A DNA stretch of 64,000 nt, taken from assembly GCA_017308235.1 (NCBI GenBank), contig JAFKFL010000012.1, positions 248,001 to 312,000 on the forward strand, in the 5' to 3' direction. The notes under the pieces are model-generated. The model worked only from the letters and a program-made list of their open reading frames with translations. It was not told the origin of the DNA and searched no databases. This document shows positions 8,605 to 19,237 of this stretch, piece by piece. The position numbers were made by a program, and so were the translations under genes. The DNA comes from Alphaproteobacteria bacterium. Its GTDB lineage: Bacteria > Pseudomonadota > Alphaproteobacteria > Reyranellales > Reyranellaceae. Numbering within the stretch: the stretch's first letter is position 1; each line of letters opens with the position of its first letter.

Positions 8605-8676
8605 GTTTGCATCAAGGGAGCAGCGTCTTTGTCTCCATCATGCTGCATGTATGTGCCGTCTCTTTTTCTTCTTCCT

Positions 8677-11649
8677 TCATACCGGGCTGAGTTCGAATAC
8701 CACCTTGCGCCATTCGGCACGCAACGCCTCAATATCGGCCGAGCTGCCCGACGTCTCAAGGGCCGCGGCGAGATCGCCCAACCGCGTCGCACCGGCGGCA
8801 CGGGCAGCCCCTTTGAGCTGATGGGCAAGTTCGGCCAGACGCGGTCGATCGCCTGACGCGGCCACGATCTCCTCCAGCAGCCGGGCGCCAGCATGCCGGA
8901 AGCGTTCGAGCACGCGCTCGACGGCGGCACTGTTGCCACCGAACATGTCCGACACCACGGAGCGATCGATCGCATCCGACACCCGCACGTCGGGAACCGA
9001 GATCGCGTGCCGTGCCACGGCTTCGCGAAGGCGCTCCAGGGTGAGCGGCTTGGTGAGATAGCCGTCCATGCCGGCCGCGAGGCAGCGTTCGGCTTCGCCC
9101 TTCAGGGCATTGGCGGTCAATGCCAGGATCGGCGTGCGGGGGCGATCGATGCTCGCCCCTTCCTCGGCGCGGATTTGGCGTGTCAGTTCGAAGCCGTCCA
9201 TGTCGGGCATATGGATGTCGGTCAGCACCAGGGCATAGGATCGATTGCGCCACAGCGTCAGGGCCTCGATGCCGTTGCTCGCGGTGTCGAGGGGCAGGCC
9301 CAGAATCTCGAACTGGCCGACCAGCACCTCGAGGTTGACGTCGTTGTCGTCGACCGCCAGCACACGCACACCAGACGCTGGCAGCGGCAAGTGCTCGCGC
9401 ATGGCATCGTCCGACGGGCCATCGATGTCGGTTCTCGATGCCAGCCGAACTCTCATCGTGACGGTAAAGGTCGAGCCCCGGCTCGGCGCGCTTTCGACTG
9501 TCACGGTGCCGCCCATCAGCTCGGCGAGCCGGCGCACAATGGAAAGACCGAGGCCCGTGCCGCCATATCGTCGGGTCGTCGAGCTGTCGGCCTGGGAGAA
9601 CGGCTTGAACAGCCGCTCCTGCTGGCGGCGGTCCATGCCGATGCCGGTGTCGGAGACCGCAAGCGCCAGAGTCACGACTTTGTCGTCCACGTCGATCGCA
9701 CGCACCCGCACGGCGATGCGGCCGACGTCGGTGAACTTGGTGGCATTGCCGATCAGGTTGAACAGGATCTGGCGCAGGCGCGTGGAGTCCGCGAGCACGG
9801 TGTCGGGCGTGCCCGGCTCGATGGTCGTGTGAAGTGCCAACCCCTTGTTCTCGACCTGCACCGACAACGTCTCGACCGTGCTGGTGACGAGGGCGCGCAG
9901 CGAGAACGGCGCTTCCTCCAGTTCCATCCGGCCGGCCTCGATCTTGGAGAAGTCGAGGACATCATCGATGATGCGCAGCAGTGCGGTGGCCGAGCGGCGC
10001 ACCGTGCCCACCAGCCGTCTCTGCCGCTCGTTCAGTGGCTCGCGCTCGAGCAGCTCGGCGGTGCCCACCACGCCATTCATGGGCGTGCGCATCTCGTGGC
10101 TCATGGTGGCAAGGAAGGTCGACTTCGCCTGGTTCGCCGCCTCCGCTTCCTCACGCGCCCGCTCCGACTCCGCGCGCGCCATCTCCAGCTTCTCCTCCTG
10201 TTCGACGATGTCGGTGAGGTCGCGATGGATTGTGAGCACACGGGCGTCCGAAAGACGTCGATAGGTGACCTCGACAGTGCGGCCGGTCACGGTGCGCCGG
10301 CGTTCGGGCGGTTGGTCGCCGGCGTCGAAGCGGGCGATGCGTGTGGCGATCCAGCCCTCGATCCCGCCCGGCAGTTGATCGACGAGGCCATAGTCGCCGC
10401 GCTGGGCACGATAGCGTATGATGTCGGCGAAGGTGGGCAGTGTGGCCATGAAGGCATTCGACATATTGTGCAGCCGCGCCATCGCGGGATTCTGGTAGAC
10501 CCAACGTCCATCGCGCTCGTAGAGCAACACGCCGTCGCTCATGTTGTCGAACACCGCTTCCAGCACGGCGCGCGCCTGTTGGAGCTTTTCCTCGCGCTCG
10601 ACGATGTCGGTGAGGTCGCGATGGATGGTGAGCACGCGGCCGTCTGGGAGACGTCGATAGGTGATTTCAACTGTTCGACCGGAGAATGTTTTGCGGCGCT
10701 GCGGCGGCTGGTCGGCGGCCACGAAGCGCGCGAGACGCTGCGCCACCCAATCTTCCAGGCCCTTCGGCGACTGGTCGACCGGGCCGTAATCGCCGCGCTT
10801 GGCGCGGAACCGCATCAGGTCGGCCAGCGTCGGCGATGTGGCCATCAGCTCGTCCGGTAGCCGATGCAGGGCGATGATAGCGGCGTTTTGATAGACCCAT
10901 TGCGTCTCCGGCTCGTAGAGCATGACGCCGTCGCTCATATTGTCGAACATCGCCTGCAACGCAGCGCGGGCCTGCATTGCCTCCTTCTCGCGGCTGGCAT
11001 GAAGCTTGGCGAGCTCTTCATGAGCGATCGCAAGCTTCACCTGCTTGCGTTGCTGACGATGCGCTACGGTGTTCTGCAACAGCAAGGCCACCAGATAGAC
11101 GCCTATGCCGATCGCCGTCGGCTTGGTGAGCGACTCGCCGACCAAGACCATCGTCGTCGCGGTTGGCAAGAGATCGAGGCAAACGAGCAACGCATAGCCA
11201 ATTGGTTCGTAGGTTCGGCCAGGCGGCACCGCCGCAACCACGAGCAGAATGGCGGCGGCAAGCATGCGCGATTCCGCCGGCGGCTCCGGAAGGAGCAAGA
11301 GGCCGGCGACGCCATAGGCCACGCCGGTCAGGCCGACGAGGATGGTATGGCGCAGGCGCCAGCTTTTGAGTTCATGTCTGTCGGGGTTGCGACGATAGGC
11401 ATATGCCACCCACAAAAGGCCGCCCATCGAGAAAATATGAATGGCGGCGGGGATGGCCAGCGACCACCACGGAACGCTGCCGCCACGGATCATCCAGAAG
11501 AGCGGCCAGATCGCCAGCGCCAGTAGCCGCAGACTATTGCCCGCCATCGATCCCTCGATCATCGCACGCTCGATGCGCGCATCGTCGGGCGGGACCAAGA
11601 CTTCTGGAGCAGACGAAGAAGCGGCGACGGTCACGTCAATATCGTCCAC
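8677..11649 (-). CDS. Hybrid sensor histidine kinase/response regulator with tandem PAS and Hpt (paralogue 2)
   Basis: From GTG 11649, preceded by AGGAAA at 8 bases, the product is about 990 residues. The order is membrane region (about 40-200); two tandem PAS-like domains of about 116 residues each, beginning MFDNMSDGVMLYE and VFDNMSDGVLLYE and each ending VLTIHRDLTDIVE; HisKA with [11 protein letters not shown] (His about 518); HATPase (GTGLGLSIV); receiver ([11 protein letters not shown]); and Hpt ([12 protein letters not shown]). GTG 11634 aligns with the ATG of paralogue 1 and is an alternative start. The two PAS copies resemble each other more than they resemble other PAS domains, indicating an internal duplication. 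The stimulus is unknown. Confidence 0.9.
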   Translation of the reverse strand: MDDIDVTVAASSSAPEVLVPPDDARIERAMIEGSMAGNSLRLLALAIWPLFWMIRGGSVPWWSLAIPAAIHIFSMGGLLWVAYAYRRNPDRHELKSWRLRHTILVGLTGVAYGVAGLLLLPEPPAESRMLAAAILLVVAAVPPGRTYEPIGYALLVCLDLLPTATTMVLVGESLTKPTAIGIGVYLVALLLQNTVAHRQQRKQVKLAIAHEELAKLHASREKEAMQARAALQAMFDNMSDGVMLYEPETQWVYQNAAIIALHRLPDELMATSPTLADLMRFRAKRGDYGPVDQSPKGLEDWVAQRLARFVAADQPPQRRKTFSGRTVEITYRRLPDGRVLTIHRDLTDIVEREEKLQQARAVLEAVFDNMSDGVLLYERDGRWVYQNPAMARLHNMSNAFMATLPTFADIIRYRAQRGDYGLVDQLPGGIEGWIATRIARFDAGDQPPERRRTVTGRTVEVTYRRLSDARVLTIHRDLTDIVEQEEKLEMARAESERAREEAEAANQAKSTFLATMSHEMRTPMNGVVGTAELLEREPLNERQRRLVGTVRRSATALLRIIDDVLDFSKIEAGRMELEEAPFSLRALVTSTVETLSVQVENKGLALHTTIEPGTPDTVLADSTRLRQILFNLIGNATKFTDVGRIAVRVRAIDVDDKVVTLALAVSDTGIGMDRRQQERLFKPFSQADSSTTRRYGGTGLGLSIVRRLAELMGGTVTVESAPSRGSTFTVTMRVRLASRTDIDGPSDDAMREHLPLPASGVRVLAVDDNDVNLEVLVGQFEILGLPLDTASNGIEALTLWRNRSYALVLTDIHMPDMDGFELTRQIRAEEGASIDRPRTPILALTANALKGEAERCLAAGMDGYLTKPLTLERLREAVARHAISVPDVRVSDAIDRSVVSDMFGGNSAAVERVLERFRHAGARLLEEIVAASGDRPRLAELAHQLKGAARAAGATRLGDLAAALETSGSSADIEALRAEWRKVVFELSPV

Positions 11650-11687
11650 ATGTGCTGTTTCCTGATGGTAACGCGAGCAGCCAAAAG

Positions 11688-11705
11688 TGTTTCGTGGGTT
11701 TCGCC
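11688..11705. repeat. Box shared upstream of both kinase genes, copy 2
   Basis: This is identical to 8315-8332. It lies 39 bases upstream of the preferred GTG start of paralogue 2, in the same relative place as in paralogue 1. Confidence 0.6.
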
Positions 11706-11835
11706 GCGGCGTTGCGCAACACGCGAAACCAATTCGCAGCACGCCGCAATGACTAAGAAACGATCCGGTCACTAGGCTCCACGTCATCGAATGCATGGCC
11801 GCAAGTTTCAGCGGTCCGCCGTGACGGAGGCAAGG

Positions 11836-12105
11836 ATGGTCGTTCGCCTGCTCATGCATCCCCTGGCCGAAGACGTCTTCGTCTTCTTGAGCCTCGGTTT
11901 GATCCTGCTGAGCGCCGGTCTGATCGGTTCGCTGTGGTGGGGACTCCCGTCGGGCGAGGTTCCCTCTTCCGGGTTGCAGCGGCCGAGCATCACCAGCCTC
12001 TCGCCCGTGTCGCCGGTCTCGGCGCCAGTCGGCGGCCTCGCCCTTGCCTGCAGTCAGTATTCGGGTTTCAGCGCAGGAGCCACAGCGATCAACTGTAAAC
12101 GCTAG
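11836..12105 (+). CDS. Possible small membrane protein
   Basis: An 89-residue frame starts at an ATG with GGAGG five bases upstream. Residues 14-36 (VFVFLSLGLILLSAGLIGSLWWG) form one convincing membrane helix, followed by a Ser/Pro-rich tail. I recognise no family. It lies in the approximately 600-base space between paralogue 2 and the response regulator, where no other gene is visible. The good ribosome-binding site and helix argue for it; lack of known relatives and the low-complexity tail argue against it. Confidence 0.35.
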   Translation: MVVRLLMHPLAEDVFVFLSLGLILLSAGLIGSLWWGLPSGEVPSSGLQRPSITSLSPVSPVSAPVGGLALACSQYSGFSAGATAINCKR

Positions 12106-12248
12106 ACCCAATCGCAATACAGCGTCGGTTCACATACCCCCCGACGCTCACGACCGGCATATTTTGCCGCTCGTGCTCGGACGGTGCCCCTTCCCGGGCG
12201 CCGTCCGAGGTGCTTGAGGTCGGCCCGATGGAACGGCAGGATGAGAGA

Positions 12249-12974
12249 ATGGCCGTCCGCCCCAAAGACTCACGCCCACATGTCATTGTCGTGGAGGATG
12301 AGCAGTTCCAACGTGAAACTCTCGTCGATTTCCTCGACGAGAATGGCTTTCGTCCGTCCGGCGTGGATTCGGGGGCCGCTCTGCGGAAATTGGTTGAGAA
12401 GGATCCTCCCGCCCTGGTGCTGCTCGATCTGCGGCTTCCGGGTAGCGAGGACGGGTTCGCGCTGGCCCGCTTCCTGCGCGAGCGCAGCCGGCGCATGGGC
12501 ATCATCATGCTCACTGCCGCGAGCGATACCGTGGATCAGGTCGTAGGCCTGGAGACGGGCGCCGACGACTATATCGCCAAGCCCTACGAATCGCGGGCGC
12601 TGCTTGCGCGCATGAAAGCGGTGCTGCGCCGCGCCGGCGGCGCGGAGGCGGCGACCCCAGGAGCACGCGTGCGCATGGGCAAGTGCCTGCTCGACCTGCG
12701 GACCCGGCGCATGACCGCCCTGTCGGGCGAAGACGTGCCTCTGCGAGCCGGCGAGTTCGAGCTCCTGAAATTGTTTGCGGAGAACCCCAACCGGCCGCTC
12801 AGTCGTGACTGGTTGCTTGAGACCACGAGCCATCGCGAGATGGAGGCGTTCGACCGCGCCATCGACATCCGCATCCTGCGCATCAGGCGAAAGATCGAAG
12901 CGGACCCGGCTCGGCCCACCTCCATCCGTACCGTGCGTGGGGCTGGCTACATGTTCGTACCCCCCGAGGACTGA
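12249..12974 (+). CDS. OmpR/PhoB-family response regulator
   Basis: The 241-residue product has a receiver domain (HVIVVEDEQFQRE with the acidic pair near residue 16, VLLDLRLPGSEDG with the phosphoacceptor Asp near 62, MLTAAS, and the conserved Lys in IAKPYESRALLARM). A winged-helix DNA-binding domain follows (PLRAGEFELLKLFAENPNRPLSRDWLL ... DIRILRIRRKIEADP ... IRTVRGAGYMF). I chose ATG 12249, which follows AGGATGAGAGA; in-frame starts at 12210 and 12228 would add 13 or 7 residues. No orthodox kinase is adjacent, so the Hpt-ending hybrid kinases on the other strand are plausible phosphodonors. Confidence 0.9.
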   Translation: MAVRPKDSRPHVIVVEDEQFQRETLVDFLDENGFRPSGVDSGAALRKLVEKDPPALVLLDLRLPGSEDGFALARFLRERSRRMGIIMLTAASDTVDQVVGLETGADDYIAKPYESRALLARMKAVLRRAGGAEAATPGARVRMGKCLLDLRTRRMTALSGEDVPLRAGEFELLKLFAENPNRPLSRDWLLETTSHREMEAFDRAIDIRILRIRRKIEADPARPTSIRTVRGAGYMFVPPED

Positions 12975-13083
12975 CGCCCGCGTCGTCCTGGCACGCCAGT
13001 GCGGGAACCTCGCGTTGCAACCGACGTTGAAATCGGCGGCGGCCGCATCATGCGTTTGTCCGCAGATTTCGGGGGCCGGACGC

Positions 13084-13470
13084 ATGTCGAGCGAAACACT
13101 GCATGAAGATCCGGAGAAGCTGGGCAGCGACGTCATCGACGCGCATCGCGCCATCGTCTCCGTGATGGAAGAGTTGGAGGCGGTCGACTGGTACAACCAG
13201 CGCGCCAAGGCCACCACGAATCCGGAATTGCGAGCCATCCTCGAGCACAATCGCGACGAGGAGAAGGAGCACGCCTCAATGGTGCTGGAATGGCTGCGGC
13301 GTAGCGATCCGATCCTGGCCGGACACTTCAAGACCTATCTGTTCACCGAAGGATCGATCACCGGGATAGAAACCGAAGCCGAGCACGGTGGCGGAAGCGA
13401 CGCCTCTTCGGCCGCAGGCGGCGACGGCAGCCTGGGCATCGGCAGCCTGCGGAAGGTCGGTGGCCAATGA
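13084..13470 (+). CDS. Encapsulated ferritin-like protein (EncFtn), encapsulin cargo
   Basis: The 128-residue protein matches the encapsulated ferritins described from Rhodospirillum rubrum. The two-helix core contains VSVMEELEAVDWY and HNRDEEKEHA. By alignment, E30, E60 and H63 are the ferroxidase ligands, E29 and E32 the entry-site acids, and W36/Y37 the shielding aromatics. YLFTEGSITGIE ends the core. A Gly/Ser linker leads to the cargo-loading peptide SLGIGSLRK near the C terminus, which docks in the shell. EncFtn oxidises Fe(II) but stores little itself; iron is mineralised inside the shell encoded by the next gene, whose ATG overlaps this stop by 4 bases. Confidence 0.95.
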   Translation: MSSETLHEDPEKLGSDVIDAHRAIVSVMEELEAVDWYNQRAKATTNPELRAILEHNRDEEKEHASMVLEWLRRSDPILAGHFKTYLFTEGSITGIETEAEHGGGSDASSAAGGDGSLGIGSLRKVGGQ

Positions 13471-14285
13471 ACCATCTCTTCCGCGAAAAGGCGCCCATCA
13501 CCCCCGCTGGCTGGGCAGAGATCGAGAAGGAGGCCAAACGCACCCTTCGCACCTTGCTCGCCGCGCGCCGCGTCGTCGACTTCCGCGGACCGCTGGGTTG
13601 GGAATCATCGGATGTCGAGCTGGGGCGGGCTGATCCCATCGCCTCGCCGAACGGGGCTCGGGAAGTCCAGGCACGCCTGCGGCGCATCCAACCGATGGTC
13701 GAACTGCGCATTCCGTTCGAGATGACCCGTGCCGAGCTCGACGCCATCGATCGCGGCGCCCGTGATCCCGACCTCGATGCCATCACCGCGGCGGCGCGCG
13801 AGATCGCGATCGCGGAGGATCGCGCCATCTTCCACGGCTATGAGGCCGCGCACATCACCGGCATCTGCCAGGCTGCTGTCGACTACACTGTGCCGCTGGG
13901 CGCCAGCCACAACGACTATCCCGGCGCGGTGGCGTCGGCGACGACGAAGCTGCGCGACAACGGCGTCGAAGGGCCGTTCGCGGTGGTGCTGAACGAGCAG
14001 CTCTACAAGGAGCTCGCGGCCCGCACCGAGGGTGGCTACCCGATGCTGACGCACGTCAAGCGTCTGGTCGACGGCGACATCGTTCCAGCGCCCGGGCTCG
14101 AGGGTGGTCTTGTCCTCTCCCTGCGCGGCGGCGATTTCGAGCTCTCGGTCGGCCAGGATTTCTCGATCGGCTACCTCGAGCATACGATCGAGGTGGTGCG
14201 GCTCTATCTCGAGGAGAGCTTCACTTTCCTGGTTCTCACCGACCAGGCCGCGGCGCCGCTCTCGGCACGCGCCGGCAAGAAGTAG
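13467..14285 (+). CDS. Encapsulin shell protein (family 1, HK97 fold)
   Basis: The 272-residue protein has the family 1 encapsulin pattern: NHLFREKAPITPAGW at the N terminus (the segment that binds cargo peptides), VVDFRGPLGW, FEMTRAELDAIDRGARDPDLD, FHGYEAAHITGI and the C-terminal FSIGYLEHTIEVVRLYLEESFTF. Its length suits a T=1 shell of 60 subunits, though oligomer size cannot be read from sequence. It overlaps the EncFtn gene (ATGA) and no other cargo gene follows, so the compartment is a dedicated iron store that also protects against peroxide-driven iron chemistry. A short hairpin repeat separates it from convergent holA. Confidence 0.95.
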   Translation: MNHLFREKAPITPAGWAEIEKEAKRTLRTLLAARRVVDFRGPLGWESSDVELGRADPIASPNGAREVQARLRRIQPMVELRIPFEMTRAELDAIDRGARDPDLDAITAAAREIAIAEDRAIFHGYEAAHITGICQAAVDYTVPLGASHNDYPGAVASATTKLRDNGVEGPFAVVLNEQLYKELAARTEGGYPMLTHVKRLVDGDIVPAPGLEGGLVLSLRGGDFELSVGQDFSIGYLEHTIEVVRLYLEESFTFLVLTDQAAAPLSARAGKK

Positions 14286-14292
14286 GTCTTTT

Positions 14293-14319
14293 GGACCGCG
14301 GGCTTCCAGCCCGCTCATC
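14293..14319 (-). repeat. Mini-hairpin repeat, family B, copy A
   Basis: Read on the minus strand this is ATGA, a 7-bp stem GCGGGCT / AGCCCGC with loop GGA, then GGTCC. The same layout is found at 32135-32193 (two copies) and 54717-54767 (two copies). It lies between the convergent encapsulin and holA genes. It may act as a transcription barrier, but no T-run is present. Confidence 0.7.
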
Positions 14320-14327
14320 AAGGATCC

Positions 14328-15377
14328 TTATCGCCGCGCCTGCGCTTCGCGCGCCGTCTTGGCGGCTTGGGCGAAGCGCAGACAGAGGCGGCGGGCGATC
14401 GTCTCGTCCGGCAGGGCGGTGCTCTTGCACTCGATCTCCGCCTTCAGGATCTCCGACAAGGCATGGCTGAGCCGCGGAAGCGGCCAGGTCCGCACATGCC
14501 GCTCGAAGCGCTGCCGCACCGGCCCGCCGCGCGGCAGGCCGCGGGCCTTGAACATCGCCCCTTCGATATTCCCGCCCTTGGCGTGGCTTGCGACGAGATG
14601 GAGCTGGTCGACGTGGCGCTGCAGGGACCGCACCAGCTGGACGGGATTGCCGCCCTCGGCGAACACCCGGTCGAGCGCACGGTCGAGCGTCGTCAGCTCG
14701 CCGTCGAAGGTTGCCGCGATCACGTTGTCGATGCCAACCGCGGCCGTGTCGCCCAGCACTGCAATCGCGTCGTCGAGTGTGACTGCCTTGCTGCCGTCAT
14801 CCGCCTTGTAGAGCAGGAGCTTGTCGATCTCGCTTCGGGTCTGGCCGCGATCGCCGCCCAGTCGCTCGACGATCCAGTCGAGCGCATCGGCCTCGACACT
14901 GAGACCGGCGGCGCGCGCCGAGCTTTCCACCAGCCCCTCGAGCGCCTCGGTCGTATCCATGTAGCAGGGCAATGCCGCGAGGCAGGCCTCGGTCTCGGCC
15001 AGTGCGCGGAGCTGCGAGCGTGGGGTGAGATTGCCGGCCTCGAGCACGATCAGCGCATCACCCGCACCGGCTTCGACAAGGTTGTGCAGCGCCGTCACCG
15101 ACTCCTCGGCCGCCGGCCGCACGCGGATCACCCGCCGGCCGCCCATCAGCGACATGGCCGAGAACTCGTCGGCCAGCCGCGCCGGATCGGCCTTCAGTGC
15201 ATCACCCGCGATGTCGACTACGCGAAACGGATCCTTGAGATCGGGGCACACCGTCTTGGCGAGCAGCGTCGCCCGCTCCGCCACCAGCCCGTCGTCGTTG
15301 CCGTAGACGACGACGCCGCGGACCACAGGATTGGGCTTCTTGAGGAACGCTTCGACCTGCCGGGGCTCGATTTTCAT
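14328..15377 (-). CDS. holA: DNA polymerase III subunit delta
   Basis: HolA is the clamp-loader subunit that opens the beta sliding clamp. The 349-residue product starts at ATG 15377 (MKIEPRQVEAFL), followed by VVRGVVVYGNDDGLVAERA, typical of alphaproteobacterial delta. A central LAALPCYMDT region and a C-terminal helical collar domain (NPVQLVRSLQRHVDQLH) follow. Upstream in-frame codons lack any similarity and cover repeat-like DNA, so they were excluded. In related bacteria leuS, lptE and holA form an operon; here leuS ends only 127 bases upstream of holA and lptE is absent. Confidence 0.93.
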   Translation of the reverse strand: MKIEPRQVEAFLKKPNPVVRGVVVYGNDDGLVAERATLLAKTVCPDLKDPFRVVDIAGDALKADPARLADEFSAMSLMGGRRVIRVRPAAEESVTALHNLVEAGAGDALIVLEAGNLTPRSQLRALAETEACLAALPCYMDTTEALEGLVESSARAAGLSVEADALDWIVERLGGDRGQTRSEIDKLLLYKADDGSKAVTLDDAIAVLGDTAAVGIDNVIAATFDGELTTLDRALDRVFAEGGNPVQLVRSLQRHVDQLHLVASHAKGGNIEGAMFKARGLPRGGPVRQRFERHVRTWPLPRLSHALSEILKAEIECKSTALPDETIARRLCLRFAQAAKTAREAQARR

Positions 15378-15421
15378 GGGCGCTTCTATAGCATCCTGCC
15401 GCCGGCGACGGTGCCCCTCTC

Positions 15422-15464
15422 TGTCATCCTGAGCGCAGCGCCTGCCCTGAGCGAAGCCGACGGG
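15422..15464. repeat. Degenerate half copy of hairpin family A
   Basis: TGTCATCCTGAGCGCAGCG (15422-15440) matches one arm of the family A hairpins with one change from the 48846 copy. It is followed by CCCTGAGCGAAGCCGACGGG, which resembles a second, rearranged arm. It lies in the 127-base leuS-holA gap, where lptE would be expected. Confidence 0.5.
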
Positions 15465-15504
15465 AAGGCTCTCATGACGATTGCGGCCGGTCTGCTTGTT
15501 GAGG

Positions 15505-18111
<2,607 letters not shown>

Positions 18112-18228
18112 AGGCTCACTCCAGAAACGACAGTGGCCGCAGCGGATGCGCCCTGCAGCGCGTCACGTCAAGTTTTGTGGCGCGCTCGCGGGTTGTGCGA
18201 GCCGACTCTACCGGTCAGCTACCAGGGA

Positions 18229-18834
18229 TCAGCTTCCACCCTGGGCGATGCGCAGTTGCCGGGCGCGCGTGAGGATCGCGTCCTCGATGTCGGTGTTGGT
18301 ATGCGGATCGACCTGGGCGTCAACCCAGCCGCCCCCCTTGGGGTTCTGCTGTTGCTTGAACACCGAGACGCGCACGCCATCGGCGCGCAGCGCGCGATCG
18401 AGGATGGTGACCTGCACCTTCATCCGCTCGTTCGGAGTCTCGGCCGGCGTATACCAGTCGGTGATGATCACGCCGCCGAACGGATCGGCCTGCACCAGCG
18501 GGATGAAGTTGATCGTGTCGAGGCTGGCGCGCCAAAGGAAGGCGTTCACCGCGACGCCGCTGCCTCCTCCTTCATCCGCCGGCTTTTCCTTGGAGCCGAA
18601 GAGGCCGCCGGGGCCGAACAAGGTGCCCTGCTCCCGGTTCTGTCCGCCAAGGCCTTGGGCGGCATCGACCTTGCCAGCCTTACCGGCGTTCAGGTCTCGT
18701 TCCTTGATGGCGTTGGGGTTGCCAACACCACAGCCCGCCAACGACAGGGTGGTGAGACCGAGCATCCAAAGCCGGAACAACGACGACCGGCGCAATTTCT
18801 CATTATCTCCGCTTGCCGCGGAAGGATTTGTCAT
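18229..18834 (-). CDS. DUF3576 lipoprotein
   Basis: The 201-residue protein has a charged N terminus, a hydrophobic stretch and a lipobox LSLAGC (about residues 30-35), so it should be a lipid-anchored envelope protein. A Gly/Lys-rich linker follows, then a conserved domain with NAFLWRASLDTINFIPLVQADPFGG, VIITDWYT and RMKVQVTILDRALRADGVRVSVF. This is the DUF3576 family, common upstream of leuS in alphaproteobacteria. Its function is not established. It is tandem with leuS (117-base gap). Confidence 0.85.
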   Translation of the reverse strand: MTNPSAASGDNEKLRRSSLFRLWMLGLTTLSLAGCGVGNPNAIKERDLNAGKAGKVDAAQGLGGQNREQGTLFGPGGLFGSKEKPADEGGGSGVAVNAFLWRASLDTINFIPLVQADPFGGVIITDWYTPAETPNERMKVQVTILDRALRADGVRVSVFKQQQNPKGGGWVDAQVDPHTNTDIEDAILTRARQLRIAQGGS

Positions 18835-19237
18835 AGTCTACCTGCTAGAGTCCGCACTTCCTGCCCTAAAGGCGGCGGGCAGACCATATGCGCGGCGATC
18901 TGTAATCGCAAGGGGCGGAATAACTCACCTCTCCTCAAGGTCCTGATATGAAATCGTATAAGTCTTATTATAAAACTAACTGCCTGTAGAAGCAGGGTGC
19001 CGCGACGCTATTTTATTGGGCTATTGGCCATTCCGTGGCCTCGCAAATTGTGACAAAGACGCCACAGGTCCGGAGAGATTCGGGTGCGATTGCGTCCATT
19101 CCTTGACCCCCCTTTTCGCCCTGTGTTTTTATTCGGCGGTCGCATTGGCGGGAGAGCGCGTGGCCAAAAGCTCGCGGTCCGTCGGTCAGACAAGGCCTTT
19201 GGGTACGTACCAGTCTCTGATCAATGAGAGAGGGAGA
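18835..19237. other. Intergenic region before the porin gene
   Basis: These 403 bases hold the upstream regions of the DUF3576 gene (minus) and the porin gene (plus). An AT-rich stretch at 18950-19020 contains the palindrome ATAAGTCTTAT (18958-18968). TTGACC at 19103-19108, with TTTTTA 17 bases later, is a weak promoter candidate giving a leader of roughly 100 bases. No reading frame here looks genuine. Confidence 0.4.

Noticed and set aside
8893..10860. 655-codon plus-strand frame opposite the second hybrid kinase
   Set aside because: It mirrors kinase domains that are certain on the minus strand. A matching antisense frame opposite paralogue 1 follows from the duplication, not from function.
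12989..13002. Sigma-54-like sequence CTGGCACGCCAGTGC upstream of the EncFtn gene
   Set aside because: The -24 part is perfect, but the GC of the -12 element is one base too close. Sigma-54 spacing is strict, so this is not a valid site.
18950..19020. AT-rich segment considered as a tRNA or attachment site
   Set aside because: No cloverleaf, no conserved tRNA TTC arm and no direct-repeat partner was found. It is better read as a promoter/leader region.
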